Positions 10,890-21,169 of a stretch of DNA of 64,000 nt are shown in pieces. A program made the translations under genes and the position numbers. Position 1 is the stretch's first letter; every line of letters starts with the position of its first letter. The notes below the pieces were generated by a model. The model was not told where the DNA came from and did not search any database. It saw only the letters and a program-made list of their open reading frames with translations. Source of the DNA: Bretschneidera sinensis (Eukaryota > Streptophyta > Magnoliopsida > Brassicales > Akaniaceae); contig CM043698.1 of the NCBI GenBank assembly GCA_023935145.1, forward strand, positions 68,065,501 through 68,129,500, in the 5' to 3' direction.

Positions 10890-11820
10890 ATGGTAGAGGA
10901 AGCAGTAGTTGACACTAATGAGATCCTTAATAACATCAGCAACATGTTGGCCAAGAGATTGGATAGCTTAGAAGAAAATATAGCCCAAAAACAATCTCAA
11001 GGGTCCAAAAGTTATAAGGAAAAAAATTTTGAAAACGAGGAAGAATATCTCATAGCCAAGGAAAAAAAGGAAAGTTGGGTTCGAGATGAAGACCATTAAT
11101 GAGAAGTTCAAAAAAATAAAATGCGCTTTGAGGAAATCCCAAGGCCTAGATGGGTATCTTCTTGACATCAATGGGTTGTGTGCTCATCCCAAGACCACTA
11201 TGCCGCCCAAGTTTAAAAGGACTAATATGGACCGCTTTGATGGGTCTGGAGACCCCAAGACCCATTTGAGGCAATATTCTAACTTTTTGAAGCTTTTGGG
11301 TTTGAACACCGAACAGTAAGCTACACTCTTCCCCCAACTCACTCACTGGTGCCGCACTGAAATGGTGCTACTCCCAAGAGCCTAGTATTTTAAAAGAATT
11401 GGAGGATATAACCCAAGCATTTGTGGCCCAATATGCTTACAATACCCAACTAGATATCCCCATCAGAGACCTAGAAACCACTAAGCATAAGCCAAATGAG
11501 ACCTTCTCAGAATTTATCTCTCACTGGAGAGGTAAGGCAATTAAGATGGCCTGTAGACCTGTGGAGAAAGACCATGTTAGAATCATGATGAGGAATTTAT
11601 AGCCAGTGTACATTGAAAGATTGTTTGCCTTGCTTATCTCAAATTTTGAACAATTGATTGAGTCTGGCACTCAAGTAGAGGATGCCATCTTTGAGGGAAA
11701 GATTAAGAAGAATACTGGAAGGTTTGTGAAGAAAAACACTACCAGCAACAGTGGCACTAAGAACGGTAAGTGAGTTTCCCCCAAATACACAATGTGCAAT
11801 CAAGTGTATAGGCGGACAGC
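10890..11820 (+). pseudogene. gag: Tat/Ogre-like gag, broken
   Basis: An N-terminal frame from the ATG at 10890 to 11099 is rich in Glu, Lys and Leu and probably forms a coiled coil. The next frame (11086-11319) contains FDGSGDPKTHLRQY, the hallmark of plant Ty3 gag capsid regions. A third (11399-11602) with FSEFISHWRGKA continues the capsid domain, and weaker homology runs to about 11820. Frames change near 11090 and 11320 and stop codons follow at 11319 and 11600, so no full Gag can be made. The missing upstream sequence resumes across element A. Confidence 0.75.
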
Positions 11821-11835
11821 TCCTCAAGACCCCAT

Positions 11836-12612
11836 CAGCAAAATAATCATGGCTATAGATAGCCTAACTGGTTCTAAAACTCCACTCAAAATAGGAGTCA
11901 GCCTGAAAATAAGCGCGGAGGTCTTAAAAACTTTATACCTTTTAGGATGAGTTTGTCCCAAGCCCTTACAAATCTCACCAAGAAAGATAAACTCAGCCCA
12001 CTACCAGCAAGACCTTTACCCAACCTGGTTCCACCACATTGGGATCTTTCCAAATACTGTCACTTCCATTAATCAACCGGCCATGATACCGACAGGTATC
12101 AAAGACTGAAATCCAAGACCTCATTGATAATGGTGTGGAGACACCCCAACTAGCTAAAAAACCCCATGCCCAATTACCATAATGTACCTCCACCAAACTT
12201 CCTAAATATGATTGAGGACTCATCCATTGCCTTTGACCCTTCCATACTAATTACCATAATAACCAAACATAGCCCCAAACACGATCCCAAACGCTACCCT
12301 AAATACAAAACTATCCTTACCGTAGAGTACCTCATAAATTTCAAAAATAGTGGTGCCTCAATCAATGGGATTTGGGACAATGACAACGAAGACGACCAAA
12401 GGGTAGTGGCAAGAACAGTGGTGGGAAAAGCATTGATTGATCTGATAAGGGCAAATAATGTGGCGAAAGCAATAATCAAGGTCAAAAACAGGTCGGTCAC
12501 TGAAAGATATGGTGACAAAGCCTCTATAGTAGTGAAACAGAGAGGCAAAACTATATGGGATAGCAGTAGTGAAGATGAAGAAGAGGTGAGTTACCTAACT
12601 CGCGGTGGCTGA
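11836..12612 (+). pseudogene. Tat/Ogre-like gag C-terminal and linker region
   Basis: Near 12054-12130 a translation reads YCHFH, then a stop, then GHDTDR, which resembles the Cys/His finger of Tat-type gag (C-x-x-H...GH-x-T). The following open frame (12166-12612, 148 codons) begins close to PNYHNVPPPN, a sequence type found between gag and protease in this lineage. It ends in an acidic serine-rich segment (SSSEDEEE). Function beyond linker or nucleic-acid binding is not clear. Confidence 0.55.
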
Positions 12613-12894
12613 CATTTTAAGCCACCTCACCTCGAAGCTGACAATCCAAGAAGAGGAACAAGAAATGAAGAGAGCGATAATAGAGAAAGAGAAAGGGAAG
12701 GAAGAGGAAGAAGACTTGGTGTTGAAATAACTTAAGAAAACACATGCCAACATCTCCATCTAGGGGTTGCTCATGTCTTCGAAGAAACACTAATAGGTTA
12801 TACTGGATCATTTGGGTGAAGTTGACATTCCCACAAGTACTTCCCTTAATGACCTTCTGGCGTTACTTAACATATTGAAAAGGGAATCCTAGAT

Positions 12895-13296
12895 ATGACT
12901 TTTAGTGATAAGGATATCCCACTATGCAAGAGAATTCATAACAATGTGTTGTATCTAATAGTGGAATTTCAGGAGAAAAAGATGCCTATGGTGTTGGTAG
13001 ATAATGAGTCAACTCTGAACGTTTTACCTCTGTGGACAACTCGAATCTTAAGGCTTGAGCCAGATGATTTCCAACCAAGCAGTCAGATGGTTCGAGCCTA
13101 TGATAATACAAAGTGCATGATAGTCGAGATAGTGAGCTTGAGGTGCAAGTTAGGTATGGATGATATAGTGATTGAATTTCATGTCATAGACATCATTGCC
13201 TCCTTCAATATGCTGTTGGGTAGGCCATGGCTCCACAGCCTAGGGGCAGTACCTTTTGCCTACCATCAGAAGGTAAAATACAGAATAGAGAATTAA
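12895..13296 (+). pseudogene. pol: Tat/Ogre-like aspartic protease
   Basis: This 133-codon frame has the layout of a retroviral-type aspartic protease: MVLVDNESTLNVLP near residues 43-56 at the active-site loop and LLGRPWLHSLGA near 106-117 at the C-terminal flap strand. The active loop should read D-x-G-[SA]; here it reads DNES. The catalytic Asp is kept but the Gly is lost, so activity is doubtful. It lies between the gag linker and the G-patch-like segment, in normal order. Confidence 0.75.
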
Positions 13297-13388
13297 GTCG
13301 TAACCTTGTGTGGAGATGAAGGTAGTACTGCCCCAGTGTTTGGTATTCAAGCAGAAAGAAATGAGTTATATATTTTAATTTCGAGGAA

Positions 13389-13769
13389 GTGGTGGTGATT
13401 GACACTGTAGAAGTTGACCCTTGCATTAAACCGATAATTTTTCATATAATGAAAAGGATGAGCTACTTCTCAGGGATAGGTTTAGGTAAATATGGGAAAG
13501 GAATAAAAGAATTCCCAAACATCAAACAACAGTTTGGGATACGAGGCTTAGGTTATGAACCCAGTAACAATAATAAGAAAACAAGGGGCAACTCTCATTT
13601 GACAATGAATGGGTACTCTATGAAGGAAGGGGAAGATTTCCCTTACTGTGGATTCCCTGAGCCATGGATGGACAAGAGAACTCAGAAAAGGAAACCAAGA
13701 TTTGAAATTTTCTTCAATCTCGAGTTTTCTGAGAAAAAAGCAATGATAGGGAACAAAGAAGCATCGTAG
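13389..13769 (+). pseudogene. pol: G-patch-like segment of Tat/Ogre-like polyprotein
   Basis: The frame contains SGIGLGKYGKGIKEFPN and then GIRGLGYEP, matching the glycine-rich G-patch pattern (G-x-G-L-G...G...P). A G-patch between protease and RT is known in some plant Ty3 polyproteins and retroviruses, where it is thought to bind RNA. The region after it is basic and poorly conserved. The frame differs from the protease frame, with a stop at 13296, so the polyprotein is broken here. Confidence 0.65.
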
Positions 13770-14156
13770 AGAAGCGATTAGATTGAGAACCTAGTTGGTG
13801 AAGCCATGGGTATTCTAATAATGAGAGAAGGCCATGTGAGCAATTTTGATCCGAGAGTGTTAATTAGGTCGGTTGACAAGTGCACCAGCAGTAGTCAAGG
13901 ACCCAGACAAATAGTCTTTTCTTTTTTTCTTTGTAATAGAGCCTAGAGTGAGCAGGGGAATGACGTCCATAATCCCCTTTGTAAGTCCGATGATGTACTT
14001 ACCAAAAACTTGAATGAAATGATGAATGATTTTGAGTACTTTGAGTCTTCTTTATGTGATGGGAAAAACCTAAGTGAAATTAGCCAAGAATCCCCTTCAT
14101 AAAAGGAGATTGTTGAGCTAGTTAAAAATGAAAAAGAAAGTGTGGCCTAACCTAAA

Positions 14157-14498
14157 ATGGAAGAAACTCGAGTCATTAATCTATGCACTGATGAAAATCC
14201 ATAAGAAATTCGCATTGGTTTAACTTTATCTAAAAAAGAAAGTGAAATTTTAATAAAACTTTTGGATGAGTACAAAGATGTATTTGCTTGGTTATATAAG
14301 GATATGCCCAGTATCGATCCAAAGATTGTACAGCATAAGATCCTTTTGAACCCATATGCTAAGCTAGTCAAGCTGAAGTTGAGAAGAATGCGATTTGATT
14401 TGGTGGTTAAGATCAAAGAAAAGATCCCCAAGCAGTTGCAAACCAGTTTCTTGATGGTTTCCAAGTACTCTCAGTGGGTGATAGACCAATTAATTTAG
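14157..14498 (+). pseudogene. pol: Tat/Ogre-like RT N-terminal stub
   Basis: From the ATG at 14157, with one in-frame stop, the translation reaches DEYKDVFAWLYKDMPSIDP and then KLRRMR, the standard entry into plant Ty3 RT. It ends after SKYSQWV. The palm motifs, RNase H and integrase are absent. Different sequence begins by about 14523, which marks the truncation of the element. Confidence 0.75.
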
Positions 14499-14522
14499 TC
14501 ACGAACAAACCCTGCAGAAGAT

Positions 14523-15611
14523 TGTAGTAAAGTGATTAGTAGGGTATCGTTATTGGCCGGGGATTGCGGGTGCTCCTATACTAAAGAGTCATAAAAAAAT
14601 TGATTTGATTGGTTGGTATAATTAGCAGTTTATAAACAAATATAAATCTTCATCTATTAACATATTGCACAAAATTAGAGGGGTTTTCATGATCTGATAT
14701 ATATATTTTTTTTCGAATTATACTAAGGAAATTTAAGAATAATTATTTACAATTGATCATTTTCTCTCACAATTCAGAAAATCAAATTTATTAAATGACT
14801 AATCAAATTGGTTCAATGTAGACAATGAATTAATGCCTCAATCACATATCAGAATTGAATCAAAGTGCAAGCCTAAAGAGATCATGCATTTTATAAATTT
14901 CTTCTTAGATAATCCCTAAGCTTAGGAAAAGTCCATCAGCTAGTTATTTTGTTTAAGCAATCAAGTTAATACTCAGCGCATCCTTACAATTACTTAAACA
15001 AATCATTAAGATCAAAAGGAATTATGACTCAATAACTTGTTCCTTATTCCTATGAAAAAGTCCATGGATAAAGAACATGAAATTGCGAGAACATTGGCTA
15101 TTGTTCATAGCTTTTACTACTTTAAATTGTACTCCGGATTAATTAGGTGATCAAAAGTGCGATTATGGCTTCAATGATTTGCAAAATCAAAGTTGTAGCT
15201 TTTTCCACTTTAAATCGTACTCCAGATCAATTAGGTGATCAAAAGTGCGATTATGGATAAAGAACTGAAAATTCAACGTGGATAAAAAACATGCAATTTC
15301 CAGAACATTGGCTATTGTTCGTAGCTTTTGCCACTTTAAATCAACTCCGGATCAATTAGGTGATCGAAAGTACAATTATTGGCTTCAATGATTTGCAATA
15401 TCAAAGTTTTCAATATAACAGAACTGAAAATTCAACATATGTAATAAAGATCATGAATTCATATATCTACATATCATGAACAATTCAAAATCATAAAACA
15501 ATAAATATGAAAATTAACCAACTCATTGAATTAACAATAAACTACAACATAAGAATCAAACTTAATATTCTTTAATCCAATAACAACCAAGTCTGAAACA
15601 ATTAAAAAGAA
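14523..15611. other. LTR-like debris without genes
   Basis: No gene is seen. The stretch begins TGTAGTAAAGTG and soon carries GGGTATCG with GGGGATTG, a combination met near the 3' ends of plant LTRs read in reverse. It could be part of a minus-strand LTR cut by the LINE at its right. An imperfect repeat unit of about 85 bp is present three times between 15106 and 15407. Assignment is weak. Confidence 0.3.
15106..15407. repeat. Three imperfect copies of an ~85-bp unit
   Basis: Copies start near 15106, 15194 and 15321 and share TAGCTTTT, CACTTTAAAT, CAATTAGGTGATC and a following TTGGCTTCAATGATTTGC. The middle copy is shortened and separate text (AACTGAAAATTCAAC) intervenes. They are probably part of a larger repeat. 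Confidence 0.6.
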
Positions 15612-18600
15612 TAGTCATAAAGATATTATGGGAATCTTGGAGTGCAAGCTTGATGAGTCCAAGCTGGTGAAGATAATGGACAACAAATTCAAGGGGTGGA
15701 GCCAAGCCAACAACTTTTCTTCTCACACCTCAGGCAGAATTTTGATACTTTGGAACCCTTCCAAGGTTTGCTTATCTATTATTGATTCTTCCCCCCAAGT
15801 TATACACTGTAATGTATCATGCTTAATCACTTCATACAGTTTTGTAATTAGTTTTGTGTATGGTTTTAACTCCATTGTATCAAGGAGACCCTTGTGGAAC
15901 AATCTATGTAATTTTGGCTTTGATTTGCACTCCCCTTGGCTTGTCTTGGGTGATTTTAATAATGTATTTGCTATTGATGAGAAAACTAATGGGCTGCCTG
16001 TTTCTGACTATGAGATTAGGGACCCCTCTAATTGTTGTAGGGAGACTGGCCTTTCTGATGTCAACTCTAGTGGATGCTACTTCACCTGGTCCAACAATAG
16101 GGTTTGGTGCAAGTTGGATAGAGCTATGGTTAATAATGTGTGGTATCAAAAGGGATTGAGAGCCCAAGCTTCCTTCCTACCTGCTGGCTGTATCTCTGAC
16201 CACTCACCATGTATTATTCAATTGATGGATGAGGTTTGTGGGGGTAGGAGATCTTTCAAGTTCTTTAACATGTGGGCTGACCATGACAATTTCCTGGAGT
16301 TGATTAGTTCCCATTGGAACTGTCCTAGGAGAGGCTCTAAGCAGTTCATTTTATGCAACATCTTGAAAGGCCTCAAACCCCATCTCAAGAATCTCAATGA
16401 GAAGCACTTCAGCCATATATCCAAGAGAGCTTCTGAGGCTGCAACAAAGCTAAACTGCATGCAGCAAGAGCTACATGATAATCCTAATGATGCTGATCTT
16501 CAAGTGAGGGTGGCCAATGCTAAGCTCAAAGCTTTTCAGCTTGCAGAACCTGAGCAAAGTTTCCTTTCTCAACAGGCCAAATGCAAGTATTTGCTCAACA
16601 GTGATAGGGGGACCAAACTATTTCATGCCCTGGTCAAGAGAAGGTCTATCAAAAATCATATAGCCTCAATTAGGTTAGCCAATGGCTGCCACTCAGCTTC
16701 TGAGAATGAAGTGGTCCTGGAATTCACTAGTTTTTATAAGGAGCTGCTGGGCTCTTCTAGTAGCTGCAATCCTATTGAGACAGAGGTTATTAGTGGGGGG
16801 CCTCTTCTTCTTGAGAACCAAGCTGCTGATTTGATCAAAGATGTGACTGAGGAAGAAATCAAGGCTGCTCTGTGGAGTATTGGGGAGGATAAATCCCCTG
16901 GTCCAGATGGATACTCTTCTAAATTCTTTAAGAGAGCATGGGATATCACTCACAAAGAGATCATTGAGGCAGTTCAAGAATTCTTTCAGAGTGGTAGGCT
17001 TCTTAAACAGCTCAACCATTCCTCCCTTGCCTTGATCCCCAAAAGTAAGCAAGCTTCTAGAGTTGAGGACTTCAGGCCCATAGCTTGCTGCAATGTGATA
17101 TATAAGATAATCTCCAAGATTATGGCTGCAAGACTGGCCCCTTGCTTGAATCAACTTGTCAGCCCTACTCAAGCTGCCTTCATTAAAGCAAGAAGTATGG
17201 CAGAAAACATATACTTGGTCCAAGAATTGCTTAGAAAATATTGTAGGAAGAGGATCCCTCCTAGATGCATGATCAAGATAGATCTAAGAAAGGCTTATGA
17301 CACTGTGGAATGGGAGTTCTTGAACAGCCTTTTAGAGGGGCTTGGATTCCCTGAAAAGTTTAGAGCATGGACCATGGAATGTGTATCTACAACATCCTTC
17401 TCCCTCTCCATCAATGGCAGCTTACATGGTTTTTTTAAGGGTAAAAGAGGGATTAGACAAGGGGATCCCCTATCTCCCTACCTCTTTGTGCTGATAATGG
17501 AGTACCTATCTAGGCTGCTTAGAAGATTGAATGAAAAAGATGGCTTCAGATACCACCCAAAATGTGACAAACTCAAAATTACTCACCTGGCCTTTGCTGA
17601 TGATCTTATCTTGTTTGCTAGAGGTGAAGCTAAATCAGTGGGGTTACTCATGAATTGTGTTAACACCTTCAGTGAGTGTTCTGGTCTAAAGGCTAGTCTC
17701 TTAAAGTCTAACATCCTCCATGCAGGAGTTAAGCCAGAGGAGCTCAGGGAGATTAGAAGATGTACTGGAATGGAGGATGGCAGCCTCCCTTTCAAATATT
17801 TAGGGGTCCCTCTGGCCTCCTCAAGGCTGAATGCTACACACTATGCTCCCCTCATTGAAAAGATTTCAGGATACATTAATGTGTGGGCTGGCTCCTCCTT
17901 ATCATATGCTGGAAGAACTGAACTCATCAAGTCTGTCCTCCAAGGAGTGGAATGCTTTTGGCTAGCTATCTTCCCCATTCCTGGCAACATTCTTGATAAG
18001 ATTGTCAGACTATGCAGAACCTTTCTATGGAATGGTAAGAATGGTGGCATGAGAAAAGCTCTTGTTTCTTGGGCTGACATATGTAAACCTAAACTTGAGG
18101 GAGGTCTTGGGCTGGTGGAGCTTAAAACTTGGAATAAGGCTCTCCTCTCCAGAGTTTTGTGGAACATTCATATGAAGAAAGACTCCTTATGGATACAATG
18201 GGTTCAGCATTACTACCTTTTGAACAAATCCATATGGGAGATTAGAGCATGCAAGGAGGACTCCCCTCTTTGGAAGAGAATCTTAGAAATCAGAGATGAG
18301 ATAGTTGGGCAACCCCCTAATATAGTACAAGCTGCCAACAAATTGGTGGACTGGAGGCTGCATGATGGGTTGAGCATCAAGAAGGTGTATAATGCATTGA
18401 GGCAGAAAAGTAATGAAGTTAAATGGGCTTCACTGGTTTGGAATTACCACTGTCCCCCTAAACAATCCTTCATTCTTTGGCTGGCAATAAAGGATAGACT
18501 CCTCACAAAAGACAAACTCCACCTTGATGGAATTGACAAACTGTGCCCCTTATGTTCTGAGCAGGAGGAGAACAAAGAACACCTCTTCTTCTCCTGTAGA

Positions 18601-19246
18601 GTCAGCAAGGAAGTTTGGGTATCCATCAACAAATGGCTGGGATGCAGGAGACAAATGATATCTATTGAGAGTGCCATTAGATGGACTATCAAAGCTAAAG
18701 GCACTGGTCCCCCTGCTGTGGCCAGAAAGTCTGCCCTTGCTAGCACAGTCTACAATATCTGGCTGGCTAGAAATGCTAAGCTGTTTGACAAAGCCCCTGC
18801 CCAGCCTGCTAGTATTGTGAAGAAGATCCAGCTGGGTATTTATAGAACTGTATATGCTGCCTGTCCTGAGCATAGGCTGCTGCTGTAGGGTCCCTCCCTG
18901 CTGGGTTGCCACCATGTACAATGACCCTGGTCCCCCAGTGTATTCACTGGTTTGATGTGTATTGTTTCAGTTGCTCCATGCTGTCTTTGTTTTGTTTACT
19001 CCCTGGGTATGCCCAGTTCGCATGTTGTATGTTGATGCTATTGTAAATGCTGTTGGCATTGATGCCTATCTAGGTCCAGCAGGTTCCATTTTGTTCATAA
19101 GTCCTTTTCAGCTTTAGGCTTTTGTTAAAGCCTTCTTTATTTGTATATGCCTCAAATGTAAATCTCCTGGGTATGCCCAGTGATTATTTTTGTACATTTT
19201 GATCACTTAATACAAGTTTATTTACAGATCAAAAAAAAAAAAAAAA
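15612..19246 (+). mobile_element. L1-type LINE, 5' truncated, with poly(A) tail
   Basis: A plus-strand non-LTR retrotransposon consists of an open ORF2, a 3' untranslated region of about 340 bp and a run of 16 A (19231-19246). ORF1 and the first part of the endonuclease domain are missing, which is the usual 5' truncation of reverse-transcribed LINE copies. The uninterrupted ORF suggests it is among the youngest insertions here. The flanks (ACCAAGTCTGAAAC before, ACTCAGTCTAAATC after) match only partly, so no target duplication is firmly called. The left end is approximate. Confidence 0.9.
15628..18888 (+). CDS. LINE ORF2: endonuclease, reverse transcriptase, zf-RVT
   Basis: This single open frame of 1086 codons encodes the enzyme for target-primed reverse transcription. 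Residues 1-200 are most of an AP-like endonuclease: Glu5 in ILECKL, GDFN at 108-111 and SDH at 190-192 are active-site motifs. The first 40 or so residues normally before ILE are lost. The RT domain has KSPGPDG at 422-428, an IDLRKAYD block, GIRQGDPLSP and the catalytic FADD at 656-659. The C-terminus holds a zf-RVT zinc-binding region with C973, C976, H985 and C990. No RNase H domain follows. The ATG at 15628 is simply the first Met after truncation, not a natural start. With no ORF1 and a damaged endonuclease, independent movement is unlikely. Confidence 0.9.
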   Translation: MGILECKLDESKLVKIMDNKFKGWSQANNFSSHTSGRILILWNPSKVCLSIIDSSPQVIHCNVSCLITSYSFVISFVYGFNSIVSRRPLWNNLCNFGFDLHSPWLVLGDFNNVFAIDEKTNGLPVSDYEIRDPSNCCRETGLSDVNSSGCYFTWSNNRVWCKLDRAMVNNVWYQKGLRAQASFLPAGCISDHSPCIIQLMDEVCGGRRSFKFFNMWADHDNFLELISSHWNCPRRGSKQFILCNILKGLKPHLKNLNEKHFSHISKRASEAATKLNCMQQELHDNPNDADLQVRVANAKLKAFQLAEPEQSFLSQQAKCKYLLNSDRGTKLFHALVKRRSIKNHIASIRLANGCHSASENEVVLEFTSFYKELLGSSSSCNPIETEVISGGPLLLENQAADLIKDVTEEEIKAALWSIGEDKSPGPDGYSSKFFKRAWDITHKEIIEAVQEFFQSGRLLKQLNHSSLALIPKSKQASRVEDFRPIACCNVIYKIISKIMAARLAPCLNQLVSPTQAAFIKARSMAENIYLVQELLRKYCRKRIPPRCMIKIDLRKAYDTVEWEFLNSLLEGLGFPEKFRAWTMECVSTTSFSLSINGSLHGFFKGKRGIRQGDPLSPYLFVLIMEYLSRLLRRLNEKDGFRYHPKCDKLKITHLAFADDLILFARGEAKSVGLLMNCVNTFSECSGLKASLLKSNILHAGVKPEELREIRRCTGMEDGSLPFKYLGVPLASSRLNATHYAPLIEKISGYINVWAGSSLSYAGRTELIKSVLQGVECFWLAIFPIPGNILDKIVRLCRTFLWNGKNGGMRKALVSWADICKPKLEGGLGLVELKTWNKALLSRVLWNIHMKKDSLWIQWVQHYYLLNKSIWEIRACKEDSPLWKRILEIRDEIVGQPPNIVQAANKLVDWRLHDGLSIKKVYNALRQKSNEVKWASLVWNYHCPPKQSFILWLAIKDRLLTKDKLHLDGIDKLCPLCSEQEENKEHLFFSCRVSKEVWVSINKWLGCRRQMISIESAIRWTIKAKGTGPPAVARKSALASTVYNIWLARNAKLFDKAPAQPASIVKKIQLGIYRTVYAACPEHRLLL

Positions 19247-19716
19247 CTCAGTCTAAATCTCATCTAACAAATCTATTTGTCTTGCCTGCTACCTGAAATT
19301 ATTTAAAAATTAAGAGTGGGCTTTACAAGCTCAGTGAATTAAATTTACTAGAAGTACTTGATTTGTATATTTTTAGTTATATTCATTCATTATTAAATCA
19401 GCATAATTTATAATTTATCTTTTCTCACATTCTAATACAATAATTTATCAATTTCTTTTATAAATAAATTATTAGGCTATCATCTTTCAATACATATATC
19501 TTATATATTTTATCAATTTCATATTTCCAATTTAATATCATCATAAAGTTCACATTATATAAACAATCAATAATATAATTCTTTATTATGTCATCCTTTC
19601 TATTTATCTATCATCAAAATTGTCTCATTATGAGACTCATCTATCTATCAATCATTTAATACTTAAAACTGATTTTTTAGTATCTCAAACATTAATAATA
19701 AATGTTTAAAACAAAT
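19247..19716 (-). mobile_element. Chromovirus LTR-region debris, left part
   Basis: AT-rich, gene-free sequence between the LINE tail and element B. It includes a GGGCTTTACAAGCTCAGTGAAT segment of a kind often seen in Tekay/Del-type LTRs. The target duplication of element B shows that it was contiguous with 29193 onward, where chromovirus coding sequence follows on the minus strand. LTR ends were not identified. Confidence 0.4.
19712..19716. repeat. Left target-site duplication of element B
   Basis: CAAAT, identical to 29193-29197 on the other side of the element. It is a perfect 5-bp duplication as made by Ty3 integrases and defines both ends. Confidence 0.9.
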
Positions 19717-19893
19717 TAATGAGTACTAAAAATTACATGTTTTAGCTCCTTAGTTTACATTTGTTGAGTTCTTAGTTATGTTATTTCGTGCTATTTTATC
19801 TATTTTCTGTGTTTTCTGTGTTTTTATAGGTTTTGGAATAAAATGAAGTAATGTGGAAACTACAGGGCTTAAAGAGCAAAAGCTGAGGATGCC

Positions 19894-20155
19894 TAGCGCG
19901 ATCGAGCACACAGGACAAGCGATCGATCTCACCTGCAATCGTGCGCACAAGGCATGAGATCGATCGCAAGTGACTCGCACATCCCACATTGGAGAGGAAA
20001 CATTTGCAGTAACATATATATTGCAGTGCACTATGATGCGCTCGAGCGCAACAGGGCTACGATCGATCGCAGTTGACTAGCAATCCCACATCAAATAGGA
20101 AGCACTTACAGCGCGCCAGACACATTGCATCGCACCATGCTGCGATCGATCGCAA
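19894..20155 (+). promoter_or_regulatory. Array of CGATCG-type palindromes, B 5' LTR
   Basis: About seven units, each a variant of TGCGATCGATCGCA (itself a perfect 14-bp palindrome) or GCGCTCGAGCGC, are spaced irregularly over 260 bp. The last ends about 55 bp before the TATA box. Units of the same kind occur in the LTRs of elements C, D and H. The position suggests transcription-factor binding or a methylation-sensitive control region; that is inference. Confidence 0.55.
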
Positions 20156-20207
20156 AGGGCACTATCCCACATCGAATTTAGAGCTCATTGTACTCCGAGA
20201 ATTCTCT

Positions 20208-20215
20208 TATATAAA
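20208..20215 (+). promoter_or_regulatory. TATA box of B 5' LTR
   Basis: TATATAAA followed by CACTACCTC. It is repeated at 28388-28395 in the 3' LTR. Spacing from the palindrome array is about 55 bp. Confidence 0.7.
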
Positions 20216-21018
20216 CACTACCTCACTTCATTATTCAGTGTGCAGTCCGGTGGATTTCTACTAGCATTCTAGTAGATCTCCTAAGGGTTTTTGCCACCAC
20301 CAGGGGAAGTGCTGCCCAACAGCGTGTGGAATTTCTCCCAATATACAGTCAGTTTTAATTCTTTTCAAGTTTTTAATGCTCAGCACTTTTTATTGTGAAA
20401 TTTAATTTCATGATCATGAGTGGCTAAAATCTTCAGCTAAGGTTGAAGATGAAGCCTCGCCATCGTTTAGCATTATATTTTCAGATATGTTCATACAATT
20501 CTGATATGTTTATTTTAAATGTTCTATTTCAATTGTTTGAGTAAATTCTTACGATCGATAGTTTTTAATTGTTCTGTTGGATATTCTGTGTGTTTCATCT
20601 GATGGATACATCGAATCATTTTCGATTAAATTGGATTTCCTTTGTGATTTGTTAAAAGTGGATACATTGGATGCTTTTGGTTTAATTGGGATATTCGTTG
20701 TTTTTTGTTTAAGTTGGATTCATGGAATGTTTTGATAGATTATTTTTATATAGAACATAAAGATATATGCTTTACTTTGGTTGGGTGAATTCAGAAACCT
20801 TAGTGTTTTCATCATTAGTTATTAAATCAATTTAGTTTAGTTTATGTTTTTTTTGCAAAATATAATTCACAACTCGGAACTAGGTTAAAATAAGGTTAGT
20901 TTAGATAAAAAGCTATTTTCACAACGCATTCCCTGTGGATTCGACCTCGCACTTGCACAACACTATATTGCAAATGACTCGTGCGCTTGGGAGTAATTTA
21001 AAACTTACAACAAGTTTT

Positions 21019-21036
21019 TGGCACTGTTGCCGGGGA
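21019..21036 (+). other. Primer binding site of element B
   Basis: TGGCACTGTTGCCGGGGA differs at two positions from the perfect tRNA-Asp-type site TGGCGCCGTTGCCGGGGA seen in elements A and H. It lies six bases after the LTR. Confidence 0.85.
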
Positions 21037-21169
21037 ATTGTTTTTGTTTGTGAAATTTTTGTCTAAATTGATTTTATTTTTCTACTAGTTTAGTTAGCAT
21101 TTTTATTTTATTTTTCTTTATTTTTTTGTTTCTGCTAGTTAGTTTGTTTTACTGTTTTCTGTTTAGTGT

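Larger units (their letters stand above)
366..14522 (+). mobile_element. Tat/Ogre-like Ty3 retrotransposon, interrupted and truncated
   Basis: A plus-strand Ty3/gypsy element runs LTR (366-3227), primer site, long leader, gag, protease, G-patch-like region and the first part of reverse transcriptase. It is split at 4721-10777 by Athila-like element A. The very long LTR, the TGGCGACTCC-type primer site and the G-patch segment between protease and RT all point to the Tat/Ogre branch. RT breaks off near 14500. RNase H, integrase and the 3' LTR are absent from the window. Stops and frame changes throughout show it is an old, inactive copy. The right end at 14522 is approximate. Confidence 0.75.
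19717..21012 (+). repeat. 5' LTR of element B
   Basis: It begins TAATGAGTAC (TG changed to TA) and ends CTTACAACA, 1296 bp, next to the primer site. It carries an array of CpG palindromes (19894-20155), a TATA box at 20208 and the conserved ACCTCGCACTTGCACAACAC segment near its end that is shared with the LTRs of element A. Confidence 0.95.

Noticed and set aside
16693..17223. A 176-codon minus-strand frame opposite the LINE
   Set aside because: It is a shadow of ORF2; the plus-strand frame carries all RT motifs.
19894..20155. CGATCG arrays as a CRISPR array
   Set aside because: Units are 12-15 bp, unevenly spaced and variable, with no cas genes, in plant LTRs.
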